Below, one piece after another: positions 1 to 7,147 of a DNA stretch of 33,547 bases. The notes under the pieces are model-generated. The model ran no database searches. It was not told where the DNA came from and worked only from the letters and a program-made list of their open reading frames with translations. The stretch is from assembly GCA_900766915.1 (NCBI GenBank), contig CAAFXE010000361.1, positions 1 through 33,547 of the forward strand, read 5' to 3'. The DNA is from Lachnospiraceae bacterium (GTDB taxonomy: Bacteria > Bacillota > Clostridia > Lachnospirales > Lachnospiraceae). The position numbers and the translations under genes were made by a program. The stretch's first letter is position 1. Every line of letters starts with the position of its first letter.

Positions 1-62
1 TAGAAAATCTTTTGCCATGGTCAGAAAATCTGCCGGCAGAGATTCGAAAATCATAAAATTTC

Positions 63-84
63 GGTGGCTGTGAACGCAGCCACC
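63..84. other. Perfect 8-bp stem-loop of unclear role
   Basis: The arms GGTGGCTG (63-70) and CAGCCACC (77-84) enclose a 6-nt loop. No clean T-run follows on the plus strand. On the minus strand a short T-rich stretch follows, so it may be the terminator of a gene outside the window. Confidence 0.4.
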
Positions 85-101
85 TTAAAATGTCAAGGTA
101 C

Positions 102-129
102 TTGCTATCTTGCGATTACATAATAATAT
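102..129 (+). promoter_or_regulatory. Possible promoter of the antitoxin unit
   Basis: TTGCTA (102-107) is followed after 16 nt by TAATAT (124-129), upstream of the antitoxin gene. The -35 is imperfect and the region is AT-rich, so a chance match is possible. Confidence 0.3.
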
Positions 130-193
130 AAAAATGATGCCAATACAAATCTCGTGTCAATTGTACGAATTCCAGTTAGATAATTGATACGAA

Positions 194-226
194 GTAACGA
201 CGGACAAGTAACAACAATGTCGTTAC
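194..226. promoter_or_regulatory. Inverted repeat, possible autoregulatory operator
   Basis: GTAACGAC (194-201) and GTCGTTAC (219-226) are perfect 8-bp inverted arms with a 17-nt spacer, ending about 12 nt before the antitoxin ribosome binding site. RelB/DinJ-type antitoxins commonly bind palindromes in their own promoter region. That this one is bound is an inference from position. Confidence 0.4.
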
Positions 227-253
227 AATGATATTGATTGGAGGATGATATTT

Positions 254-559
254 ATGGAAAAATCAGCAATACTTAATTTGCGTATAAATCCAACATTAAA
301 ATCAGATGCAGAAACTATTCTTCCAAGACTTGGTATTCCTATGTCTACTGCTGTTGATATGTTTTTAAATCAGGTTGTATTGGTTGGTGGGATTCCTTTT
401 TCGGTTACTGTACCTAAACCACCTGCTGATATCGATGCAGCGCAGATGACAGAAGCACAGTTACATGCTAAACTTCAGAGGGGATATGACGATTACAAAT
501 CGGGTAGAACACAGAACGCTGCAGAAGCATTTACAAAATTTAGGGAGATTCATTCTTAA
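254..559 (+). CDS. RelB/DinJ-family type II antitoxin
   Basis: A 101-residue protein whose N-terminus (ILNLRINPTLKSDAE, then LGIPMSTAVDMFLNQVV) matches the ribbon-helix-helix start of RelB/DinJ antitoxins, followed by GGIPFSV and an acidic, helical C-terminal half of the kind that wraps the toxin. The family binds a RelE/ParE-type toxin and represses its own operon. TTGGAGG (238-244) abuts an ATG at 245, which is too close, and lies 9 nt before the ATG at 254, so the latter is the chosen start. The stop overlaps the next start (TAATG at 557-561), the usual antitoxin-toxin coupling, but that partner is truncated. The family assignment is strong; in vivo function is unknown because the cognate toxin here is broken. 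Confidence 0.85.
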   Translation: MEKSAILNLRINPTLKSDAETILPRLGIPMSTAVDMFLNQVVLVGGIPFSVTVPKPPADIDAAQMTEAQLHAKLQRGYDDYKSGRTQNAAEAFTKFREIHS

Positions 560-675
560 TGGATAAATATGTAGTAGAAATTACTGATGAAACTCTTGAT
601 AATATGAATGGAATATATCAGTATATTGCCAAACACCCTATCAGTCAGATAGAGAATCCTTCCCCAGTGCTGTGA
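559..675 (+). pseudogene. Truncated RelE/ParE-type toxin remnant
   Basis: The reading frame starts at the ATG that overlaps the antitoxin stop and encodes 38 residues. It begins MDKYVVEITDETLDNMNGIY and continues with QYIAK, which looks like the first strand and helix of a RelE/ParE toxin. The sequence then loses resemblance (HPISQIENPSPVL) and stops at 673-675. The usual toxin is about 90-110 residues, and the catalytic C-terminal strands are absent from all frames downstream. It is most likely an inactive deletion remnant. A short functional peptide cannot be excluded. Confidence 0.7.
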
Positions 676-1083
676 TTGTGCATTATGTAGAATTTTTCAG
701 TAGCATATATTTTTTATATCATTCCGCGAAATATACTGTTATCCACGGTCAAAATGACGAAGATTTAACGGTGAAACATTGGCTTGAACAAGCCAAATCT
801 GCTATAATAGGATTCATATGAAGGGGCTGGGATTTTAGCCATCACGTGTTCGGAAAAACAACTAAATACAAGAGACAAGTCGCTGACTATTCAGATGTTT
901 TTTAATCACCAGGAGCAGTTCGAGAATCTTACAAAAGAGCTCAGTTCATTGAATAAAAAATGCTGTTCCGCTGTATTACCTAAAGCAGGAATTTACCCGC
1001 TAAGGTCTTTCTATTATGCGACAAAATATGGAAAACTGGATGATACGGATTTTTGAAAATGGAAGATGAAATGGAGTTGAGAA
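676..1083. other. 408-bp gap with decayed coding-like stretches
   Basis: No intact recognisable gene. One frame stays open from 672 to 821 and encodes a plausible protein end (DLTVKHWLEQAKSAIIGFI, stop 819-821). A second is open from 811 to 1056 (containing FFNHQEQFENLTKELSSLNK, stop 1054-1056) with its only ATG at 895 and no good ribosome binding site. Together they look like one or two gene remnants joined by a frameshift near 815, left after the toxin gene broke. I do not recognise either piece. Confidence 0.35.
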
Positions 1084-2784
1084 ATGAACTGGAAAAAATT
1101 ATTTGCAATACATATTCTAGAGAGAGGATATGATTATTATTGTGATGATGCTGTCGAAAATATGGAAGTATCAGATGATATTATCAGAGCCGATGTAATA
1201 GGTTCAGAGGACTATGAAGTAGAGATATCCTTAAGTAACGGAGAAGTTACAGATATGTATTGTTCATGTCCTTATGCATCAGATGGTAGAAACTGCAAGC
1301 ACATGGCAGCAGTACTATATGAATGGTCGGAAAATGAAGTGGAAGAAAAGAAAGAAGAGGAAAATACAATAAATACAGACTTGTTTCAGCCAGCATACAC
1401 TGCAAATTCCTACAAGAAAAAACAGACTGCAGTAGAGAAACTTGTTAGAGGTGCTAATGAAGAGGATGTGCGTTCGTTTTTGGCGGCTGTTTTGTCTGAA
1501 GATGAAAAGCTGCTACTTCGTTTCTATAACACAATCAATAAGCAGGTAACGAGGGAGGATATCAATAACTACATTAGACAAGTGGATGGCATAGCTGACA
1601 GGTATCTGGGTAGAAATCATTTTATCAGCTATTATGAGGCGGATGGCTTTATATCAGAATTGGAAGAAATGATTGATGAAGATGTACGCCGAATGATAGA
1701 CAATGGTAACTATCTAAGTGCATTTGAGGTGATGAATTACATCTTTGTTATAATTGGGGATGTTGATATGGATGATTCAGATGGTGGTACTGGTATGTTG
1801 GCTGATAGGATTTATCAGCTATGGTTAGAGTTGCTTGTAAAAGTAAATTCGGAAGAAAAAAGAAAAATGTTTGAATGGTTTACCTCTCATTTGGATGGCT
1901 CTGTTATAGATTATTTAGAAGAGTATATAGAACAGATTATCATGGGAGAATTTGAAGAAAAAGAGTATGAGCAGGCAAAACTTGATTTTATAGAAGATAT
2001 GATTGAAAGGTCGGAGCGTAAAGATTCCGATTGGAGCAGAAATTATGGAGTAGGAAAATGGGCAGTCAGATATTTGGAAATGTTGCAGGAGAAAAAAGCA
2101 TCGGATGAGCAAATACAAGAAGTGTGTAAAAGATACTGGAAGAACTCATCGGTAAGAAGGTACTATGTTGATATTTGCATGAAGAAAAAGAAATATGACC
2201 ATGTTCTTCGAATTTTGGATGAATGTATATTGCTGGATAAACAATATAGAGGTTTAATTTCTGAATACAGCGAGAAGAAAAAAGAAATTTATCTTTTACA
2301 GGGAAATAGAAGCGCCTACATAGAACAGCTTTGGAAATTAGTGCTTCAACATGAACCCGGAAATTTGGAACTGTATAGAGAATTAAAGAAACAATATACT
2401 GCAGACGAGTGGCTTGTAAAGAGAGAAGAAATATTTGGGAAACTTCCAGCGTATGCACATGTGGAAAGACTTTATAAGGAAGAAAAGCTATATGACAGAC
2501 TGCTGGTATATGTATTAAATTCTCCGGGATTGTATGCATTACAGGAATATGAAAACGTTTTGAAAAAGGAGTACCCTGAGCAGATATTGAATAAGTATAA
2601 GGATGAAGTAAGTAAGATGGCGGTTCACACAAGTGACAGAAAAAATTATGCCCATCTGGTATTCCTGCTGCGAAAGATGCAGCAGATGAAGGGCGGCTCA
2701 AAGCTTGTGGAACAGATAGTTGCTGAGTGGAAGATAAAATATAAAAATCGCCCAGCTATGATGGATGAATTAAGGAAATTGTGA
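1084..2784 (+). CDS. SWIM zinc-finger domain protein
   Basis: This 566-residue protein carries a SWIM zinc-binding motif near its N-terminus: C60-x-C62, then C71-x-H73. The rest, about residues 100-566, is acidic and helix-rich with many Glu/Lys and paired aromatics, consistent with a TPR-like alpha-solenoid. SWIM fingers mediate DNA or protein contacts. In bacteria they occur in SWI/SNF-type ATPases and in stand-alone proteins like this one, whose role is mostly unknown. No helicase motifs are present. GGAG lies about 8 nt before the ATG. It is the only gene between the broken toxin-antitoxin unit and the Fe-S genes. Its base composition is more AT-rich than the metabolic genes after 4115, hinting at accessory origin. 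No specific function is assigned. Confidence 0.8.
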   Translation: MNWKKLFAIHILERGYDYYCDDAVENMEVSDDIIRADVIGSEDYEVEISLSNGEVTDMYCSCPYASDGRNCKHMAAVLYEWSENEVEEKKEEENTINTDLFQPAYTANSYKKKQTAVEKLVRGANEEDVRSFLAAVLSEDEKLLLRFYNTINKQVTREDINNYIRQVDGIADRYLGRNHFISYYEADGFISELEEMIDEDVRRMIDNGNYLSAFEVMNYIFVIIGDVDMDDSDGGTGMLADRIYQLWLELLVKVNSEEKRKMFEWFTSHLDGSVIDYLEEYIEQIIMGEFEEKEYEQAKLDFIEDMIERSERKDSDWSRNYGVGKWAVRYLEMLQEKKASDEQIQEVCKRYWKNSSVRRYYVDICMKKKKYDHVLRILDECILLDKQYRGLISEYSEKKKEIYLLQGNRSAYIEQLWKLVLQHEPGNLELYRELKKQYTADEWLVKREEIFGKLPAYAHVERLYKEEKLYDRLLVYVLNSPGLYALQEYENVLKKEYPEQILNKYKDEVSKMAVHTSDRKNYAHLVFLLRKMQQMKGGSKLVEQIVAEWKIKYKNRPAMMDELRKL

Positions 2785-2885
2785 TGTTTGAGGTTCTTAT
2801 GGATAGAAAAACAAATAAAAATTTGATGATGCATGCATGAGAGAAAAAGAACATCAATCCACAGAGTAGAAGGAATCATGTCAAG

Positions 2886-2993
2886 ATGACTATACCAGAA
2901 AAGCCATCAAGTGAAAATCAGAAATGCATTTTTACTGCTTTTTTGGTAGAATACCAGTATCATTACAATATTCTTGAAAGTGAGATATTATGA
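2886..2993 (+). CDS. Possible 35-residue coupled small ORF
   Basis: The frame MTIPEKPSSENQKC... ends ...YNILESEIL and its stop overlaps the next gene's start in an ATGA arrangement (2990-2993), a hallmark of translational coupling. A GAAGGA element lies about 11 nt upstream. I do not recognise the peptide. It could be a leader peptide, the tail of a lost gene, or chance. It is one of the few things in the 205-bp gap after the SWIM gene. Confidence 0.3.
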   Translation: MTIPEKPSSENQKCIFTAFLVEYQYHYNILESEIL

Positions 2994-3175
2994 AAAGAGA
3001 GAAATTTGCATGTAATTGCAAAAATATTACCTATGGTATGATAGAAGATGCCATTAAAAATGGGGCGAAGTCCTATGAAGAAGTTGAAAAGCAGCTTCGG
3101 TTTGGCACAGGCTGTGGAAAATGCAAGGAATTTATCCAGTATCTTATAAGAGATTTTTTGGCAGAAGAAAGATAA
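2990..3175 (+). CDS. BFD-like [2Fe-2S]-binding protein
   Basis: This 61-residue protein has the bacterioferritin-associated-ferredoxin fold signature: C8-x-C10, a helical stretch (ITYGMIEDAIKNGAKSYEEV), then GTGC42-GKC45. Those four cysteines bind one [2Fe-2S] cluster in the family. Such domains work as small electron carriers or cluster modules and often occur fused to FAD oxidoreductases; the gene at 4115 carries one of those. Here it is free-standing and 17 nt upstream of a DUF523 gene, probably in the same transcript. Its partner is unknown. The ribosome binding site is weak, so coupling to the small frame upstream is plausible. Confidence 0.8.
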   Translation: MKREKFACNCKNITYGMIEDAIKNGAKSYEEVEKQLRFGTGCGKCKEFIQYLIRDFLAEER

Positions 3176-3192
3176 ATACGAGAACTAAGAAT

Positions 3193-3609
3193 ATGAAAAT
3201 AGCTGTGAGTGCATGTCTGCTGGGTGAAAACTGTAAATACAACGGCGGAAATAACTATAGTGAAAAGTGTAAAAGTCTGCTTCAGGAGCATGAGGTGATT
3301 GCTGTTTGCCCTGAGGTGATGGGAGGATTGCCAACGCCCAGAGTTCCGGTGGAGATCGTAAATGGGATTGTAACCACGAAAGATGGACGTATTGTGGATA
3401 AGGAGTTTCGCTCTGGGGCGGAGTTCGCTCTTAGAAATGTGATTGATCATGGTGCTGAATTATGTATTCTACAGTCAAGAAGTCCCAGCTGTGGGGTAAA
3501 GGAAATCTACGATGGAACCTTTCAGGGTCACAAAATCCCCGGACAGGGAGTGTTTGCAAAAATGCTGCTAGATGCAGGGATAAAGGTCGTTGACGTAGAA
3601 GATTTATAG
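3193..3609 (+). CDS. DUF523 family protein (TudS-like, probable [4Fe-4S])
   Basis: A 138-residue protein with the DUF523 hallmarks: SACLLGENCKYNGG at 6-19, CPEVMGGLPTPRVPVE at 39-54, SRSPSCG at 95-101 and GQGVFAKMLLDAG near the end. The family includes TudS, a [4Fe-4S]-dependent enzyme that removes sulfur from thiouracil. C8, C39 and C100 are the likely cluster ligands, with C14 also conserved-looking. The start at 3193 was chosen because MKIAVSACLLG is the normal family N-terminus; upstream codons overlap the BFD gene in another frame. Desulfidase activity is an inference from the family, and substrates of most members are unknown. The preceding BFD-like ferredoxin could supply electrons. 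Confidence 0.8.
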   Translation: MKIAVSACLLGENCKYNGGNNYSEKCKSLLQEHEVIAVCPEVMGGLPTPRVPVEIVNGIVTTKDGRIVDKEFRSGAEFALRNVIDHGAELCILQSRSPSCGVKEIYDGTFQGHKIPGQGVFAKMLLDAGIKVVDVEDL

Positions 3610-3687
3610 AATTTTTGCCAGATTGCCGTCCATGCTACACGTTTGCCGGTTATTTTTGGCTAACATATTAACCAAATAATGAAAAAA

Positions 3688-3722
3688 CATGGCACAGTCT
3701 TTAAGACTTACCATGCTTTTTT
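3688..3722 (+). terminator. Rho-independent terminator after the DUF523 gene
   Basis: Outer stem CATGG (3688-3692)/CCATG (3711-3715) and inner stem AGTCT (3696-3700)/AGACT (3704-3708), followed by a six-T run at 3717-3722. An A-run at 3682-3687 may let it work in both directions. Confidence 0.7.
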
Positions 3723-4114
3723 CGGGTTCATGCTATTTAGAAGGAGAAGTTACAATCATAATAGCACGTGAGTATTGCAGGCTAACTTACAAAGCTCTCA
3801 GATATATGAATCGGTAACAGTTCGTATATAAGTTCTAGGGAGGAAAACTTAATATTTAGTGGGGGTACACTATTTCAAGGGGGGACCGTTACCTTGTTTT
3901 GATCTGATTCATTAATAACACATTTTATAAGTTTTTTGTCTCTAAATGCATAAACTGTAGGATTTTCTGCATGAATTGCAAAAAAATATAAAAAAATTCC
4001 ACTAAATGGGGATAATGTTGACCGGTATCGGAGCATTATGCGCATTTTTTATAAGGACTATGAAAGCGAAAATATGGGGTACAGCAGAAAAATCAGGAAG
4101 GAATATTTGGGAAA
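3723..4114. other. Long intergenic region before the oxidoreductase operon
   Basis: About 390 bp without a convincing gene. It contains an AGGGAGG element (3837-3843), two G-runs and, between them, a tiny GTG-initiated frame (3859-3915, 18 codons, VHYFKGGPLPCFDLIH) spaced too far from the ribosome-binding-like element to be confident. The 3960-4010 stretch is A/T-rich. No clear -35/-10 pair was found, although the operon promoter must lie here unless transcription enters from upstream. Confidence 0.3.
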
Positions 4115-5545
4115 ATGTATGACATTATCATCATCGGTGCAGGTGTGGTAGGCGGGCTCATTGCGAGAGAATTATCAGCCTACGATTTGAACATATGTAT
4201 TGTGGAAAAGGAGCATGACGTGGCCATGGGAGCTTCCGGGGCAAACTCCGGGATCGTCCATGCAGGATATGATGCGAAACCGGGCACCTTAAAGGCAAAG
4301 CTCAATGTCCTGGGATCCCGGCTGATGCCAAAGGTGGCGCGGGAACTGGGCGTAAAATATCAAAATAATGGTTCTATGGTAATCGGATTTTCAGAAGATG
4401 ACAGGATTGTTTTGGAAGGGCTTTTAAAAAGAGGTCTTCAAAACGGCGTGAAGGACTTAAGAATCGTGGAGCAGGATGAGTTAAGGGAGTTGGAACCGGC
4501 GCTTTCAAAAGACGTGCACTGTGCCCTTTTGGCACCTACCGGTTCTATCATCTGTCCTTATGAGCTTACCATTGCGGCCATCGGAAATGCCATGGACAAT
4601 GGCGCTCATTTGGAGCTTGATTTTCCGGTAGAGAAGATAAAAAAGACTGAGGAAGGTTATGAAGTCATCAGTGGAGTAAAATCGCTGCAGGCAAAGTACG
4701 TGATCAATGCAGCGGGCGTGTATGGGGATGATATCGCTGCTATGGCGGGAGACGACAGCTTTTCCATTCATCCAAGACGGGGCGAATACATTTTGCTGGA
4801 CAGGGAATGTGGTAATTTAATCAGCCATACGATTTTTCGGACACCGGGGAAAATGGGAAAGGGAATCCTCATTACCCCTACGGTGGATGGGAATCTCCTG
4901 GCAGGCCCCACGGCTGTGGATATTGAGGATAAAGATAATACCGAAACGACACAGGAAGGCCTTCACTACATTATGAAGCAGGCATGTGAGAATGTGCCGG
5001 ACATTCCTTTCGGGAAGACCATTACTTCGTTCTGCGGCCTTCGATCTGTAGGAAATACGGGAGATTTCATCATCAAAGCGTCAGGGAAAGGCTTTATCAA
5101 TGTGTCGGCTATCGAATCGCCGGGCTTAAGTGCTTCCCCGGCCATTGCCCTGTATGTGATCGATCTTTTGAAGGAACAGGGCTTAAATCTTGTGAAAAAG
5201 GAATCCTACGACCCCATAAGAGAGCCACAGCATAAGTTTCATGAAGCATCTATGGAAGAAAAAAATGAAATGATCAAAAAGAATCCTGCTTACGGAAAAA
5301 TCGTCTGCCGTTGCGAAACTGTTTCTGAGGGAGAAATTTTAGATGCAATTCGAAGGAACCCAAAATCCAGAGATTTAGACGGAGTAAAACGACGCACCAG
5401 AGCCCAGATGGGACGGTGTCAGGGCGGATTTTGCAGTGCACAGATTATGGAGCTGCTTGCCAGGGAATGGAACATTCCCTATGAAAAAGTGACGAAATCA
5501 GGGGGAGACTCCTATATCAATATTAGAAGGACAAAGGAGGTCTAA
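4115..5545 (+). CDS. FAD-dependent dehydrogenase with C-terminal BFD domain (GlpA-like)
   Basis: This 476-residue protein starts with a dinucleotide-binding fold (GAGVVG at 8-13, E31) and ASGANSGIVHAGYD at 40-53, typical of the DAO/GlpA/L-2-hydroxyglutarate dehydrogenase family. The C-terminus is a BFD-like [2Fe-2S] domain with C398-R-C400 and GRC435-QGGFC440, as in the anaerobic glycerol-3-phosphate dehydrogenase subunit GlpA. It is followed 5 nt later by a second FAD oxidoreductase and then a DUF1667 gene, a three-gene arrangement seen in anaerobes and usually assigned to glycerol-3-phosphate oxidation. No glycerol kinase or facilitator gene is nearby, so the substrate could instead be another 2-hydroxyacid. 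The enzyme is probably cytoplasmic, since no signal or membrane segment is evident. Confidence 0.8.
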   Translation: MYDIIIIGAGVVGGLIARELSAYDLNICIVEKEHDVAMGASGANSGIVHAGYDAKPGTLKAKLNVLGSRLMPKVARELGVKYQNNGSMVIGFSEDDRIVLEGLLKRGLQNGVKDLRIVEQDELRELEPALSKDVHCALLAPTGSIICPYELTIAAIGNAMDNGAHLELDFPVEKIKKTEEGYEVISGVKSLQAKYVINAAGVYGDDIAAMAGDDSFSIHPRRGEYILLDRECGNLISHTIFRTPGKMGKGILITPTVDGNLLAGPTAVDIEDKDNTETTQEGLHYIMKQACENVPDIPFGKTITSFCGLRSVGNTGDFIIKASGKGFINVSAIESPGLSASPAIALYVIDLLKEQGLNLVKKESYDPIREPQHKFHEASMEEKNEMIKKNPAYGKIVCRCETVSEGEILDAIRRNPKSRDLDGVKRRTRAQMGRCQGGFCSAQIMELLAREWNIPYEKVTKSGGDSYINIRRTKEV

Positions 5546-5550
5546 AGTCT

Positions 5551-6789
5551 ATGAGAGATCTGATCATTATTGGCGGTGGACCTGCGGGAATGAGTGCGGC
5601 AGTCACAGCTTATGAAAGTGGCATCCGGGATATTCTGATTTTGGAACGGGAGGAAAGTCTTGGAGGAATCCTCAAGCAGTGTATCCATAATGGATTTGGG
5701 CTCCATAAATTTGGCGAGGAACTGACAGGGCCGGAATATGCCTGGAAATATGAAGAGCAGGTGAAGGCACTGGGAATAGAATACCAGTTAAACACCATGG
5801 TGCTCCAAATTACCAAAGATAAACTGGTGACAGCCTCCAATGAGGAGCAGGGAATTTTTCAGATTCAGGCAAAAGCGATCATCCTTGCCATGGGATGCAG
5901 AGAGCGTCCCAAAGGTGCATTAAACATTGCAGGCACCAGACCGGCAGGAATTTACAGTGCAGGGACAGCACAAAAACTGGTAAACTGTAAGGGCTACCTT
6001 CCGGGAAAAGAAGTGGTAATACTAGGTTCCGGCGACATAGGTCTTATTATGGCAAGGCGAATGACATTAGAAGGAGCCAAAGTCAAGGCAGTGTGCGAAC
6101 TCATGCCCTATTCCGGCGGACTTGCCAGAAATATACAGCAATGTCTGAAGGATTTTGATATCCCTTTGCTTCTGGAGCATACAGTGGTAAAGGTACACGG
6201 AAAAAGCAGAGTCAGTGGAGTAACCATTGCAAAAGTGGATGAACATAGAAAACCGATTGAGGGCAGTGAGCAGTATATTACCTGTGATACCCTGCTCTTA
6301 TCTGTGGGATTGATCCCTGAAAATGAATTGTCCAAGGGTGCAGGCATTGTGCTGGATCCGGTGACGGGCGGTGCCGTGGTAGATGAAAACCGCCAGACCA
6401 CGGCAGAGGGAATCTTCGTCTGCGGCAATGTGCTCCATGTACACGATCTGGTAGATTTTGTTTCCGGGGAAGCAGAAATTGCCGGAAAAAGTGCAGCAGC
6501 CTATCTTATGGGAAATCTGGAAAGTACCAGAAATATTTCCATAAAAACAGACGGAAAGATCCGCTATACGGTGCCGGAAAAGATTACGGGAGCACAGGAT
6601 GTAACCATGTTCTTTCGTGTTTCCAACATTTACAGAAATGTAAATATCAATGTTTACAGTGGAGAAAATCTGCTTTTTTCAAAGAAAAAACAAAGAGTGG
6701 CACCGGGAGAAATGGAGAGCCTACTGTTAAAGAAGGAGCTTCTTGAAAATGTATCAGAGCTTCGGTTTGAATTGGAGGTGCAGTCATGA
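5551..6789 (+). CDS. NAD(P)/FAD-dependent oxidoreductase subunit
   Basis: A 412-residue pyridine-nucleotide-disulfide-type flavoprotein. The FAD site is GGGPAG at 8-13 with E32; the second nucleotide site is GSGDIG at 159-164; a second FAD contact near the C-terminal part reads GIFVCGNVLHVHDLVD. Family members pair with GlpA-like dehydrogenases and pass electrons between NAD(P) and the partner flavoprotein. CIHNGFGLHKFGEELTGPEY at 44-63 is characteristic of the HcnB/GlpB-like group. A strong AAGGAGG precedes the ATG, and the stop overlaps the next gene (ATGA), so the three proteins are probably made in equal amounts. The subunit role is inferred from context. Confidence 0.8.
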   Translation: MRDLIIIGGGPAGMSAAVTAYESGIRDILILEREESLGGILKQCIHNGFGLHKFGEELTGPEYAWKYEEQVKALGIEYQLNTMVLQITKDKLVTASNEEQGIFQIQAKAIILAMGCRERPKGALNIAGTRPAGIYSAGTAQKLVNCKGYLPGKEVVILGSGDIGLIMARRMTLEGAKVKAVCELMPYSGGLARNIQQCLKDFDIPLLLEHTVVKVHGKSRVSGVTIAKVDEHRKPIEGSEQYITCDTLLLSVGLIPENELSKGAGIVLDPVTGGAVVDENRQTTAEGIFVCGNVLHVHDLVDFVSGEAEIAGKSAAAYLMGNLESTRNISIKTDGKIRYTVPEKITGAQDVTMFFRVSNIYRNVNINVYSGENLLFSKKKQRVAPGEMESLLLKKELLENVSELRFELEVQS

Positions 6790-7133
6790 AAAAAGAACTG
6801 ACCTGTATCATCTGCCCCATGGGGTGCACTATCAGCGTAGAAATGCTTTCGGAAAAAGAAGTGGGAAGAATTACAGGAAATAACTGTAAGCGTGGGGAAA
6901 AATATGCCGCCTTAGAATGTACGAACCCACAAAGAACCTTAACCACGACACTTCTTTGTGAAGACGGCAGAATGGTCTCTGTAAAAACTGACAGAACCAT
7001 TCCGAAAGATAAAATGATGGAAGCAATGAATAGCTTTCAGGGAGTTGTGGTGAAGCTTCCGGTGAAGATCGGTGATGTTTTAGTAGAAGATGTATTCGGA
7101 AGCAATGTAGTTGCTACACAAAATCGAAAATAG
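6786..7133 (+). CDS. DUF1667 protein, third subunit of the flavoprotein complex
   Basis: A 115-residue protein with C7-x2-C10-PMG-C14 at the N-terminus, then TGNNC34KRGEKYAALEC45 and TNPQRTLTTT, the DUF1667 pattern. The cysteines probably bind a metal or an Fe-S cluster. The family is found almost always downstream of the two flavoproteins seen here, and overlap with the preceding gene by four bases supports one complex. The biochemical role of DUF1667 is not settled: it may be an electron-transfer subunit or a structural zinc protein. Confidence 0.8.
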   Translation: MKKELTCIICPMGCTISVEMLSEKEVGRITGNNCKRGEKYAALECTNPQRTLTTTLLCEDGRMVSVKTDRTIPKDKMMEAMNSFQGVVVKLPVKIGDVLVEDVFGSNVVATQNRK

Positions 7134-7147
7134 ATTGGAGAAACTAG

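Noticed and set aside
1..60. Two copies of AGAAAATCT at 2-10 and 23-31 as a repeat array
   Set aside because: Only two short AT-rich copies with no third unit; chance is likely.
2066..2701. Long minus-strand frame of 211 codons opposite the SWIM gene
   Set aside because: It lies fully inside the SWIM gene, has no ribosome binding site and its sequence has low-complexity, antisense character.
3859..3915. 18-codon GTG-initiated frame as a real gene
   Set aside because: The ribosome-binding-like AGGGAGG is 15 nt away and the peptide is not recognised, so it is only mentioned within the gap and as a low-interest finding.
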